Shown here: in pieces, positions 1 through 9,200 of the stretch
Layout of the letters: each line of letters begins with the position of its first letter
How positions within the stretch are numbered: the stretch's first letter is position 1
From: JANRLF01 sp033762815
GTDB taxonomy: Bacteria; Bacteroidota; Bacteroidia; Chitinophagales; CAIOSU01
Length of the DNA stretch: 64,000 nucleotides
Reading direction: 5' to 3'
Assembly (NCBI GenBank): GCA_033762815.1
Contig: JANRLF010000005.1
Coordinates: 69,801 to 133,800, forward strand
Program-made: the position numbers and the translations under genes
The notes under the pieces: model-generated
Databases searched by the model: none
The model's input: only the letters and a program-made list of their open reading frames with translations
What the model was told of the DNA's origin: nothing

Positions 1-1
1 C

Positions 2-1258
2 GTAGAAAAAATGGCTGCTCGCAATCTCATTTTAGAGCGTGGCCATCGTTTGGACGGTAGGAAAATGAATGAAATTCGTCCTATTTGGAGCGAAGTGGAT
101 TATCTACCTTCTGCACACGGTTCAGCTATTTTTACCCGTGGCGAAACACAGTCATTGACTTCGGTGACCTTGGGAACCAAGATGGATGAGCAAATTATTG
201 ATGGTGCCGTATTCAAAGGGTACAATCGCTTTTTATTGCATTACAATTTCCCATCTTTTTCTACAGGTGAAACCAAGCCAATGCGCGGCCCAGGCAGAAG
301 GGAGATTGGCCACGGAAACCTGGCCATGCGTGCTTTGAAGAACATGCTGCCAGGCCAAGAAACCAATCCTTATACTATCCGCATTGTGTCTGATATCTTG
401 GAATCTAACGGTTCCTCATCCATGGCTACTGTGTGCGCCGGTTGTTTGGCATTGATGGATGCAGGTGTACAAGTTAAGAAAATGGTTTCAGGTATAGCAA
501 TGGGCTTGATTACCGATGAGACTAATGTAAATAATTACGCAGTACTTTCCGATATTCTTGGTGACGAAGACCATTTAGGTGATATGGACTTTAAGGTGTG
601 CGGCACCCGCGATGGCATCACCGCTTGCCAAATGGATATCAAAGTAAAAGGCCTTACCTATGAGATATTGCTGAAAGCTTTATACCAAGCAAAGGAAGGA
701 CGTATGCACATTCTTGGAGAAATGGAGAAAACCATTACTGCTCCACGAGCCGATTACAAGCCACATGCGCCGCGCATTGTTAAAATTAACATTCCTAAGG
801 AGTTCATTGGTGCGGTTATCGGACCTGGCGGAAAGGTAATTCAAGAAATGCAGCGCGAAACAGGTGCTACCATTATCATTGAAGAGGTTGGCGAATTTGG
901 GGTAATAGATATTGCTGCCGATAATAAAGAAGCTATTGATGCAGCCGTGGCTCGTATCAAAGCCATTACCCAACAACCTGAACCAGGTGAAGTTTACGAA
1001 GGTTCCGTTAAATCCATTATGCCTTATGGTGCATTTGTGGAGTTTTTGCCTGGCAAGCAGGGCTTGTTGCACATTTCTGAAATCAGTTGGTCAAGGTTGG
1101 AAAATCTTGACGGGGTATTGAAGGAAGGCGACAAGGTGAAAGTGAAGCTACTGGAAATAGACACCAAAACTGGCAAATTCAAGCTTTCTAGAAAAGCATT
1201 GATGCCGAAGCCTGAAGGAGGCAATAAGCCACCGCAAAAGCAGGTAGTAGAAGAGTAA
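2..1258 (+). CDS. pnp: Polyribonucleotide nucleotidyltransferase (PNPase), C-terminal part
   Basis: PNPase is a phosphorolytic 3'-5' exoribonuclease that degrades RNA in the cytoplasm. The reading frame is open to the left edge (codons for V-E-K precede the first visible ATG at 11), so the gene is cut by the window and not truly short. About 418 residues of a usual ~700 are present. In order they are the second RNase PH domain (about residues 14-240), a KH domain with the GxxG-type loop VIGPGGKVI (about 260-325), and an S1 domain (about 330-400, GLLHISEISWSR). The C-terminal tail is short and hydrophilic. A strong hairpin terminator follows directly. Identification is secure from the domain order and the KH and S1 signatures. 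Confidence 0.97.
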   Translation, partial: VEKMAARNLILERGHRLDGRKMNEIRPIWSEVDYLPSAHGSAIFTRGETQSLTSVTLGTKMDEQIIDGAVFKGYNRFLLHYNFPSFSTGETKPMRGPGRREIGHGNLAMRALKNMLPGQETNPYTIRIVSDILESNGSSSMATVCAGCLALMDAGVQVKKMVSGIAMGLITDETNVNNYAVLSDILGDEDHLGDMDFKVCGTRDGITACQMDIKVKGLTYEILLKALYQAKEGRMHILGEMEKTITAPRADYKPHAPRIVKINIPKEFIGAVIGPGGKVIQEMQRETGATIIIEEVGEFGVIDIAADNKEAIDAAVARIKAITQQPEPGEVYEGSVKSIMPYGAFVEFLPGKQGLLHISEISWSRLENLDGVLKEGDKVKVKLLEIDTKTGKFKLSRKALMPKPEGGNKPPQKQVVEE

Positions 1259-1262
1259 AAAG

Positions 1263-1290
1263 AAGCCCCGATAAGGGGCTTTCTTGTTAC
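1263..1290 (+). terminator. Rho-independent terminator of pnp
   Basis: A 7-bp stem AAGCCCC (1263-1269) and GGGGCTT (1275-1281) with a 5-base loop is followed by a T-rich tract (TCTTGTT). It begins four bases after the pnp stop codon. Confidence 0.85.
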
Positions 1291-1302
1291 TAGCCTTACT
1301 TC

Positions 1303-1333
1303 TTTTTGCATTCCTTTATTTTAGCAATATTTG
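1303..1333 (+). promoter_or_regulatory. Bacteroidota-type promoter for the DUF4328-like gene
   Basis: TTTTTG (TTG at 1306-1308), then 17 bases, then AATATTTG (1326-1333), one mismatch from the -7 consensus TAnnTTTG. The ATG at 1342 follows 8 bases later. The same spacing and the same AATATTTG octamer recur at 12895-12924. The promoter covers an in-frame upstream TTG, which argues that translation starts at 1342. Confidence 0.6.
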
Positions 1334-1341
1334 TACTTGTC

Positions 1342-1962
1342 ATGAAGAAGTTTTTGGATACCTCAGCAGAAATGCAATTGACCAAGTGGGCCAATACGGT
1401 GGTAATTATTGTTTTTCTATCCTATTTTTTGGTTAACCTTGCAGCGTTTTTGAGTGTTCGACATGGTAAACAGGCCTGGGATTATGCTAGTTATGCTACT
1501 CCGTTGTTTTGGTTGTGCCTTGCTACTTATGCTTTTTCCGTTATGATACTTACCCGATGGGTTTATTACTGCTATAAGAATATTTCCATGATTGGAAAGC
1601 TTCAGCATGGAGTAAAGTGGGCTGTGGCTTACTTTTATATCCCTGCGCTCAACTTAGTCTACCCTGGTAGGGTGTTGGAAGAAATATGGTATAGGCTGCA
1701 AATAATGAATGGGGTAAAGCCTAAAGGGAATAGCTATATCAACTTATGGTCATACTCCTATTTTATTTCCTTGTTTTTAATACTGATAATGGTGATCGTC
1801 AATAGCCCCAACTACAAAGTAGGCCTCACCCGTAATATGGTTTGCAGTGGCTTGATTATCCTTTCCACATGGAGCTTGAATAAAGCGTTAAAGCAATTAG
1901 CATTTCAGGAAAAGAAAGGCTATAGAAACTACAACATCAATTTTCCTGAAGGAGATGATTAA
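1342..1962 (+). CDS. DUF4328-like multipass membrane protein
   Basis: A 206-residue integral membrane protein of unknown function. Several hydrophobic helices are visible (about residues 15-38, 55-75, 97-112, 135-157 and 168-185). The central stretch, with a Y-x-N-x-x-x-I-G-K-x-x-H-G-x-K-W-A-V-x-Y-x-Y-I-P pattern and then P-x-x-x-L-E-E-I-W, resembles DUF4328, in which a 'W-x-V-x-x-x-F-x-P' segment precedes the last helices. The gene stands alone: pnp with its terminator lies upstream and a convergent lipoprotein gene begins 2 bases after its stop. The ATG at 1342 was chosen over an in-frame TTG at 1306 because a promoter-like pair overlaps the latter. The family call is moderate; no function is inferred. 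Confidence 0.7.
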   Translation: MKKFLDTSAEMQLTKWANTVVIIVFLSYFLVNLAAFLSVRHGKQAWDYASYATPLFWLCLATYAFSVMILTRWVYYCYKNISMIGKLQHGVKWAVAYFYIPALNLVYPGRVLEEIWYRLQIMNGVKPKGNSYINLWSYSYFISLFLILIMVIVNSPNYKVGLTRNMVCSGLIILSTWSLNKALKQLAFQEKKGYRNYNINFPEGDD

Positions 1963-1964
1963 CG

Positions 1965-3011
1965 CTAGAAACAGGAAGTACCGCCTATACTAAAGCTCAA
2001 GTTTCCTGTTACGGAGCCACAGGCCAACGAATCTAAGGTGGCAGGATGTAGTGTTACAAAGCGCCGCTCTTGGCTACTTCTTGTGGAAAACAAGCCAAGA
2101 CCTCCATTAATGTTGGTATACTTTGTTTGTGATTGCAACTGGGTGATACCCAACTGGCCTTGGTTGACATTGATATAATTGTATAGTACTTCCCCCCCAA
2201 TCAAAAACCTAAATTCTAAAGGTTTGGCCAATGGTGCCCTGCCTACTGTGTTGTCAACCGCTATGCCTCTTGCTACGCCTGCAAAAAAATCTTTTCCGTC
2301 TATCAATTCCCTCAATACCTCATTGCCACCTGTACCTGAACTGTAAGCATTCTGCACCAAAGTAATATCTACAAAAAAAGTATCACGGTCACTGGTGTTG
2401 GAAAGGGGCCACTGTTCATACCAAAAACGCAGTACTACATCATAAGCCTTGGCATCTTTTGCGGAAACCCAACGTACTTCCACTGGCCTAAAGGAATTAT
2501 TACCCTCAGGGATTACAAAGTTGATAGGGAAATCTATAGACTCATCAGCTGGCGGGCGTTCCAGCTTTATGGTATCTACAATTGGGCTTTCGGCAGTAAC
2601 CAATTTGCCCGATACCAAGTTGCGCACCACCAGCCGATAATTTTCAGAGGCCGAAAGCGGCGTACTAGTGGTATATATGATATTGGAATCCAACCCAAAA
2701 TCACCGTTGCCATCTCGCGCAACCTTAATAGGGCTTAAGCTGATAGTATCCCCATTGGAGATTTTTACCAGCTTTACACTTAAGTCCTCTATGGGGTAAA
2801 ACAGGGAGTCAGGGTTATCGGAAAAATCAAGGGCACTTCTTTCTTGGTCCAGGTATGCCTTTTGTACCCTAATGTATTGTACAGGCTCCTTAGGGTCAAG
2901 CAAGCCATATACCACCATTACCTCTTCATAATCAGCCGCTACATCTAAATCTGTAGAGCAAGCGGCCAGCATTAATGTAAAGCCGGCCATTAAGCCTAAG
3001 AAAATCTTCAT
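1965..3011 (-). CDS. Lipoprotein resembling DUF4249 family
   Basis: A 348-residue predicted outer-membrane lipoprotein. The N-terminus has a short charged start, a hydrophobic core and a lipobox LAAC at residues 15-18. The mature part is predicted to be all-beta, beginning with a VVYGLLDP-type strand soon after the lipidated Cys, as in DUF4249 proteins of Bacteroidota that often sit near TonB-dependent receptors. No receptor gene is adjacent here; it is convergent with the DUF4328-like gene and divergent from the T9SS module. Two Cys residues in the last 20 residues could form a disulfide. A TATTTTTG -7 box lies 5 bases before the ATG. Lipoprotein status is clear; family assignment is tentative. 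Confidence 0.65.
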   Translation of the reverse strand: MKIFLGLMAGFTLMLAACSTDLDVAADYEEVMVVYGLLDPKEPVQYIRVQKAYLDQERSALDFSDNPDSLFYPIEDLSVKLVKISNGDTISLSPIKVARDGNGDFGLDSNIIYTTSTPLSASENYRLVVRNLVSGKLVTAESPIVDTIKLERPPADESIDFPINFVIPEGNNSFRPVEVRWVSAKDAKAYDVVLRFWYEQWPLSNTSDRDTFFVDITLVQNAYSSGTGGNEVLRELIDGKDFFAGVARGIAVDNTVGRAPLAKPLEFRFLIGGEVLYNYINVNQGQLGITQLQSQTKYTNINGGLGLFSTRSSQERRFVTLHPATLDSLACGSVTGNLSFSIGGTSCF

Positions 3012-3015
3012 TCAA

Positions 3016-3023
3016 CAAAAATA
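3016..3023 (-). promoter_or_regulatory. -7 box of the DUF4249-like lipoprotein gene
   Basis: TATTTTTG on the minus strand matches TAnnTTTG fully. It ends 5 bases before the ATG at 3011, so the transcript would be nearly leaderless. No TTG is seen at the usual -33 spacing. Confidence 0.45.
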
Positions 3024-3097
3024 AACGATTATGTGCAAGTTAAGTTGTGCTTGGTCGAAAATACAGGCCCAACAGCCTAAAAAGCATAAAATACAGG

Positions 3098-3124
3098 TTG
3101 ATTATTTAAACATTCTAAATTTTG
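3098..3124 (+). promoter_or_regulatory. Candidate promoter of the T9SS module
   Basis: TTG (3098-3100), 16 bases, then AAATTTTG (3117-3124), one mismatch from TAnnTTTG. It lies 47 bases before the GTG start of the PorP/SprF gene and is the only good match in the divergent spacer on this strand. Confidence 0.4.
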
Positions 3125-3171
3125 GGGAAATTCATTAGCTTTAAAGCAATATTACCGAATTGTAAAATCTA

Positions 3172-4200
3172 GTGCAGGTGAAGCACTGCTACTATTTGCT
3201 TTTATTACTGCTAATAATGCTATTTGCCGGTACTTCACTACGGGCGCAGGATATCCATTTTTCCCAGTTCTATGCCCACCCACTTGCCTTGAACCCTACT
3301 TTGGCGGGTTATAGTGAAGGCGATTACAGACTGGCGGCCATTTACCGTAACCAATGGAATACCGTAGCCACCCCATTTGAAACCTATGGTGCTTCCTTTG
3401 ATTCCCGAATCCCTTTAAAAAAAGTAAAGGAAGACGTTTTTGGTGCAGGGATTTCCATTATCAATGATAAAGCTGGGGCGCAAGGACTAAAACTGTTCAC
3501 AGGGTCTTTAAGCGTAGCCTATCACAAGCAATTGGGTAAAAAGCAAAAACAGTATTTGGGCTTGGGATTGCAGTTGAGCTATACACAGCGCAGTATCGAT
3601 TATCAGGCATTGCGTTTCCCCAGCCAATATGACGGTGCTACCATTAACCCTGCTAACCCAAGCGGTGAGAATGTAGGCCAGAACATTACCATGTTCGACA
3701 TGAATGCGGGTTTATTCTACAGTGGAAGGCTAAGCGAAAGGGTCGGCATTTTCAACGGATTGGTAGTATCGCATTTGCTTCGCCCAAAAGAAAGCTTTAT
3801 CAATGACGATGATGCCCGTTTACAAATGAAGTACACCATTCATGGAGGGGCAAGAATAAGGGTCGGTAAACGCTGGCATCTTACACCCAACTATATTGTA
3901 ATGTTGCAAAACAAGGCTAGGGAAATCAATGTGGGTTCAGCGGTAGAGTATCAGTTGGGGCCTGTACAGAAGGGTGTGATATTAAGTATAGGTGGTTGGT
4001 ACCGCATTAAGGATAGCGGTATTGTTTCGGCGGGTGCAGAGTTTAAAAGAATCAGGCTGGGCTTAAGCTACGATATTGCTTCATCCAGTTTGCAACAAGT
4101 ACCTAAGGTGACTAGTGGCTTTGAGATTTCATTGATTTATACCGGTTTGTTTGCTAAAAATACCAGTGGGCCCATTTTGGTACCCTGTCCAAGATTGTAA
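3172..4200 (+). CDS. PorP/SprF family type IX secretion membrane protein
   Basis: A 342-residue outer-membrane beta-barrel of the PorP/SprF family. These proteins work with T9SS machinery, often attaching or exporting one particular gliding or adhesin protein encoded nearby. A signal peptide ends near LRAQ (residue ~26). The mature start DIHFSQFYAHPLALNPTLAG is the family hallmark, followed by YRNQW. Alternating strands continue to the C-terminus. No ATG is available at the 5' end; translation starts at GTG 3172 or GTG 3178. It is the first of four genes with gaps of only 3, 11 and 6 bases, so it is very likely cotranscribed with the PorE-like protein and two giant cargo proteins. Confidence 0.9.
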   Translation: MQVKHCYYLLLLLLIMLFAGTSLRAQDIHFSQFYAHPLALNPTLAGYSEGDYRLAAIYRNQWNTVATPFETYGASFDSRIPLKKVKEDVFGAGISIINDKAGAQGLKLFTGSLSVAYHKQLGKKQKQYLGLGLQLSYTQRSIDYQALRFPSQYDGATINPANPSGENVGQNITMFDMNAGLFYSGRLSERVGIFNGLVVSHLLRPKESFINDDDARLQMKYTIHGGARIRVGKRWHLTPNYIVMLQNKAREINVGSAVEYQLGPVQKGVILSIGGWYRIKDSGIVSAGAEFKRIRLGLSYDIASSSLQQVPKVTSGFEISLIYTGLFAKNTSGPILVPCPRL

Positions 4201-4203
4201 GTA

Positions 4204-6237
4204 TTGAAAAAACTATTGGCCATATTGACCTTGTTTTGTTGGGTATCCGTCCAAGCCCAATCGCCCGTTATTGAGTTGGGTCCTAAAAAGTTCAAGGTAC
4301 GCAAGGCGATCAAGCAGGCCGATAAGCAGGTAAAACTTGGAAACATTTATGCAGCCTCGGAATTGTACGAGCAAGTATTGGAGAAAAAGCCAACCCAAGT
4401 GAAAATAGCTTGGCAATTGGCCCAATCATACCAAGCAGCACGCGATTATGTAAAAGCAGAAAAATGGTACGGCCATGTTGCAGAAACTGATGCGGACGCC
4501 TATCCCGAGGCGGGATATTACCAAGCATTGATGATGAAAATGAACGGCAAGTATGCCGAGGCGCAAACCTTGTTCAATAGTTTTGCCAAAGCATATAAAG
4601 GGGAAAGCGCACAGTTTAAGAAATGGGCAAAAACCGAAGCCGAAGGCTGTTCATTGGCGTTGAAAGAAGGCCAATCGGGCAATGGTATCAAGCTTATCCA
4701 TTTAAGCGATACCGTCAATTCGGCTTACTCCGATGTGTCACCAATAATGTGGGACAAAAACACCATACTTTTTGCTGCACTGCCCGAGGATTCCGTATTG
4801 GTCATTTATCCCGATAGCAGTACGAAACCCGACCACCATATCAAGTTTTATAGCACCCAAAAAGGCCCCAATGGCTATAGCCCTGCCACCAAATTCCCCC
4901 AGTTCGATAAAGTGGGTAGCCATGTTGCCAACGGTGCGTTTTCTCCGGATGGCAAACGGTTTTATTTTACCATATGCGATGAGGTGAGCTTTACTAAAAT
5001 CAACTGCAAAATCTATGTAAGCCATTCCGAGAACGGTACATGGAGCGAACCAGTAGTATTGGATAACCGCATCAATATGGAAGGCTATACCAATACACAG
5101 CCTGCGGTAGGTAGCAATATCAATAACAGCGAAGTGCTTTATTTCGTATCGGATAGGCCTGGCGGAAAAGGGGGGCTAGACATTTGGTATAGCATTATTG
5201 ATAAAAAGGGTAATTACCAAGAACCAAAAAATGCAGGTAAAATCAATTCCGATAGGGATGAAGCTACCCCCTTTTATGACAATGCTAATGGCACCCTTTA
5301 TTTTAGTTCCAATGGATGGGTGGGTTTAGGTGGCTACGATATCTTTAAGGTCATCGGAAAAATCAATAAATGGACACCACCTGAAAATATGGGCAAGGCC
5401 TTTAACAGCAGTGCCGATGATATGTATTTCAGTGCCGATAAGGACCAAACCAAGGGGTTTTTAGTGTCCAATAGGGTAGGAGTTATCAGTTTGAAAAGCC
5501 CCACTTGCTGCGACGATATTTTCGCTTTTGAAAGTACCAAAGATATCCTTGTCGCTGTGAAAGGATATGTGTTTGATGAAAGCAACCCCGGTGTTCCTTT
5601 AAATGGAGCAAAAGTATCCCTAAGCCTAATGAGTGAGGGGGACGACATTCCCGTCAACGAGCAACAAATGGCCAATGATGAGCGCTATTTCTTTTCTTTG
5701 GGCTTGGGCAATAACTATAAAGTAACCGGCAGTATGTCAGGATACTTAAACCGTTCAGCGGCATTTACTACTTTTCAGATTAGCGAAAGCGACACCTTGG
5801 TGGTAGATATTTTTATGAAGAAGTTGGAGAAGGACAAAAGCTACAGCATCAAGAATATTTACTACGATTACAATTCTGCTGCCTTGAGGCAAGAATCATC
5901 TGCCTCGTTGGATAGCTTATATACTATTTTGATTGAAAATCCTGGTATCAGTATCGAGTTGGGCTCACATACCGATGCCCGGGGTTCGGAAACTTATAAT
6001 ATTAACCTTTCTCAAAAACGTGCGGAAAGTGTGGTGAAATATTTAGTAGGGAAAGGCATTGCATTGGAGCGGCTGAAAGCCAGGGGATACGGTGAGACGC
6101 AGTTATTGGCCGATTGCTCCCAATTGGCCCAATGCCCCACTGAGGGTGAGGGCGACTGTCCATGCCACCAACAAAACAGAAGAACAGAGTTTAAGATTAT
6201 TGATGTAAAGGAAGTACCTAATGAAAACGAACAGTAA
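4204..6237 (+). CDS. PorE-like OmpA-family protein (TPR, beta-propeller, CRD, OmpA)
   Basis: A 677-residue periplasmic or outer-membrane-associated protein. Domain order: signal peptide (1-19, ending VQAQ), TPR-type helices (about 30-150), WD40-like/PD40 beta-propeller (about 160-440, with repeated F-S-x-D-G-K-x-x-Y-F and Y-F-V-S-D-R-x-G-G blades), carboxypeptidase-regulatory-like domain (about 450-535), and an OmpA peptidoglycan-binding domain (about 560-665, with GSHTDARGSETYN). This is the architecture described for PorE of the T9SS, which anchors the trans-envelope complex to peptidoglycan. It starts at TTG three bases after the PorP/SprF stop, which suggests translational coupling. A Cys-rich loop (CSQLAQCPTEGEGDCPC) sits inside the OmpA domain. 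The PorE assignment rests on architecture; a paralogue is also possible. Confidence 0.85.
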   Translation: MKKLLAILTLFCWVSVQAQSPVIELGPKKFKVRKAIKQADKQVKLGNIYAASELYEQVLEKKPTQVKIAWQLAQSYQAARDYVKAEKWYGHVAETDADAYPEAGYYQALMMKMNGKYAEAQTLFNSFAKAYKGESAQFKKWAKTEAEGCSLALKEGQSGNGIKLIHLSDTVNSAYSDVSPIMWDKNTILFAALPEDSVLVIYPDSSTKPDHHIKFYSTQKGPNGYSPATKFPQFDKVGSHVANGAFSPDGKRFYFTICDEVSFTKINCKIYVSHSENGTWSEPVVLDNRINMEGYTNTQPAVGSNINNSEVLYFVSDRPGGKGGLDIWYSIIDKKGNYQEPKNAGKINSDRDEATPFYDNANGTLYFSSNGWVGLGGYDIFKVIGKINKWTPPENMGKAFNSSADDMYFSADKDQTKGFLVSNRVGVISLKSPTCCDDIFAFESTKDILVAVKGYVFDESNPGVPLNGAKVSLSLMSEGDDIPVNEQQMANDERYFFSLGLGNNYKVTGSMSGYLNRSAAFTTFQISESDTLVVDIFMKKLEKDKSYSIKNIYYDYNSAALRQESSASLDSLYTILIENPGISIELGSHTDARGSETYNINLSQKRAESVVKYLVGKGIALERLKARGYGETQLLADCSQLAQCPTEGEGDCPCHQQNRRTEFKIIDVKEVPNENEQ

Positions 6238-6248
6238 CTGCTAATCCA

Positions 6249-9200
6249 TTGAAACGCATCTATCACATATTGCTCCTCAGCTTGCTGGCCACTTTCCCTG
6301 CAACAGCTCAACAACAGATACAGCTTTTTGTAGAGGATTTTGAAAACGGGAACAACTATTTCGTGACCGATACGGTAGCCAATGGCAAAGAGAAATGGAT
6401 TGTAAACAACGAGTACAACGGCCAGTCGGTTTATCCGTTCACCACCAGGCAAGACAGTGTCTATTTCGGCAACGGCACTATTACCAATGCCCCATTTAGC
6501 ACCTACCTGCATATACATGATAGTACCCTAGCTCCTGGCATTGCCAATGCCAACTATGACCCTTCCGCCCCTTCCGAAGATTTTGTGTACACTGCCGCGG
6601 GTTTCTGTACAAAAGGCATGGAAGATGTGAAGCTGGTGTTTTTCTATATAGTAGAAGGCGACACTATCAATTCCAGCCCTACGGCTTGGGGGGAGGTTTA
6701 CTATAGTATTGACGGGGGACCTTGGGTACAAACAGGAGACCCTAAATACTATAAGCAAACCAACTGGAGGTACGAACAGATTCAAGACACCGCCTTTAAC
6801 GATGTGGTGAACTTGCGCATCGGCTTTAAATGGGTGAATAATGGTGGAAGCCAAACAAAGACCATTTCCTTTGGGGTGGACGATATTCAAATGGTAGCTA
6901 CCTATGACGACGTGAACAACCCAGTGCAAATCAATATAGTAGATGTGTTTCCCGACACGGTTTGCAGGCAGAACTTTTTAGTACTGCAATGGGAGCTTTC
7001 CAGCCAACTGTGCGATGCCACTTATCAGATAGAGCTATCAAATGCTACGGGCAATTTTGCCAATCCACGGCAAATGGGGGTATTTGACATTTTTTACCCT
7101 GATACTACTGGATTTATCGGCATCACCATCCCTTCCAATATTCCATTGGGCACCTGCTATAAAGTGAGATTGGTTAGATTGTCTCCCGCACCTACCATAA
7201 TCGGCTCGGCAAGCACTTGCTTTGTAGTGCGCAATTGCCCAAACACCATTACCACCTTAACCCCAATTGTAGTGACTGATGCCGATACCGTTTGTTCCCG
7301 CAGTGCTATTGATGTACCCTTTTTCTCTACTGGGGTATTCAACAGCAGTAATATTTACCGGGCAGAACTTTCCGATTCCAATGGCACGTTCAACAATCCG
7401 CAAACCATTGGTACTTTTCCTAGCTCACAGACTTATGACCCATCATTGGGTTCACCCCCAGGCAATGTTTCCGGCTTGATACCTTCCACCCCTGCTGGTT
7501 GTAACTATTACATTAGGGTAGTGTCAACCAACCCCAGTGCCACAGGTTCCGTTTATGGTCCTTTTTGTATCTCGCAATGCGATATGTTGACCAACAATAC
7601 AGTCGATATACAACTATGTATTACCGAGCAAACAGGCATTGACACTGTTATCAGTGTAGGCATTAATACTTGGGACACTTTGGCCAATTATGCGCCTGGC
7701 AATCAGTTTTCCGTTCAATTATTGAGTAGGATGACTTTGGCCCTGATTAATGAAGGAGGTTTAGGCGCTGTATTCGACACTACCACCAATACCTTCAACC
7801 TGATAGTGCCCGGACTATTTGACTTGCTGAATTTGGGCATTGCTCCGGGTTCCTATTATGCCCGCATTGTTTCCGATAGTTCTAACTTATCTTACGACCA
7901 AAACGGAACCATTATCAGGCTTACCATAGGCGCCCCAGCCGATAATCCGCCGAACATTTTGACTACTGATTCGGTGTTCTGTAATACCGAAGTGGTTGGC
8001 TTCATCATTGATCCTTATAATCCAGATTCGGATTACGAATGGCTTTCCGCTGATTTAAACAATGGCCAGCCCTTTATTTGGCCGGGAAACACCTTATTGG
8101 TAAACTTTACAGGTGCACCTGTGAATGATTATACGGTGCTGGTACGGGAAATCAACTTTGGTTGTTATGGTGGGTATGCCCAAGGTAAAACTATTAATAT
8201 CATTTCTGTTCCCGATGGGGATATTACCGGTGAAGATAAGGTGTGCTTGGGCGATACGGTACAATTCCAGTTCCCTTATCAGCCAGCCACCTATTACGGC
8301 TGGGATATTAGCGCGGGCAATTTAATCGACACATCCAATAATGAAATCTCGACTGTTTTCGATTCTGTAGGCAATTATGACATTTTCGTTTATGCGCTGA
8401 ACGAGTGCGGTTCCAGTCGCGATACTGCTGAAATTGAGGTGGTGTCATTGTTAAGCATCGATGCGGGAAAAGATACTTCGGTATGTGCAGGCGAGCCAGT
8501 AGAGTTGATAGCAACTACACAAGGCTTTAGCAGGGGCTTGAGCACGACGGTTTCCAATGCAGGGCCCAATGCACAAGGTTTTATGTTCGATGTATCTGCC
8601 AATGACGATTTGACTATTACCTCATTGGATGCCAACTTCAACTCAACTGTGCCAAATGCCGATGTACGTGTTTATTTTAAAACCGGCACGCACGATGGTT
8701 TTGAAGGCGATTCTACCCAATGGACACTTTTAGGAGTGGCTACGGGTGTTGTGCCCAACCTGCCAGGTACTTTGACGCCTTTGCCCATTCCAATGAATGT
8801 TTCAGTATCAGCGGGGGACACTATTGCTTTCTATGTCACTACTACCAACAGCGCCAGAATGAAATATGTGAACGGCACCCAGGAGAACCGTATTTTTTCC
8901 ACGGATGGCATCATGAATATCCATGAAGGTACGCTGAATATATACCCCTTTGCAGCCAATACTGCCCCAAGGGTTTGGAGCGGCAGGGTCAACTACTTTA
9001 CCTATGGCGGCCTTACTTATCAATGGAGTAGTGGGGACACTACCCGTAATGCCACTGTAAGGCCTACTGCTACTACGGAGTATTCCATTTTGGCTAACGA
9101 TACCACGGGCTGCGGCAATACGGATAAGGTAACCGTCAGCGTATTTGCCGCACCCGCTGCCGATGCAGGCGACAGTGTAACCGTATGTGCTGGCAACACT

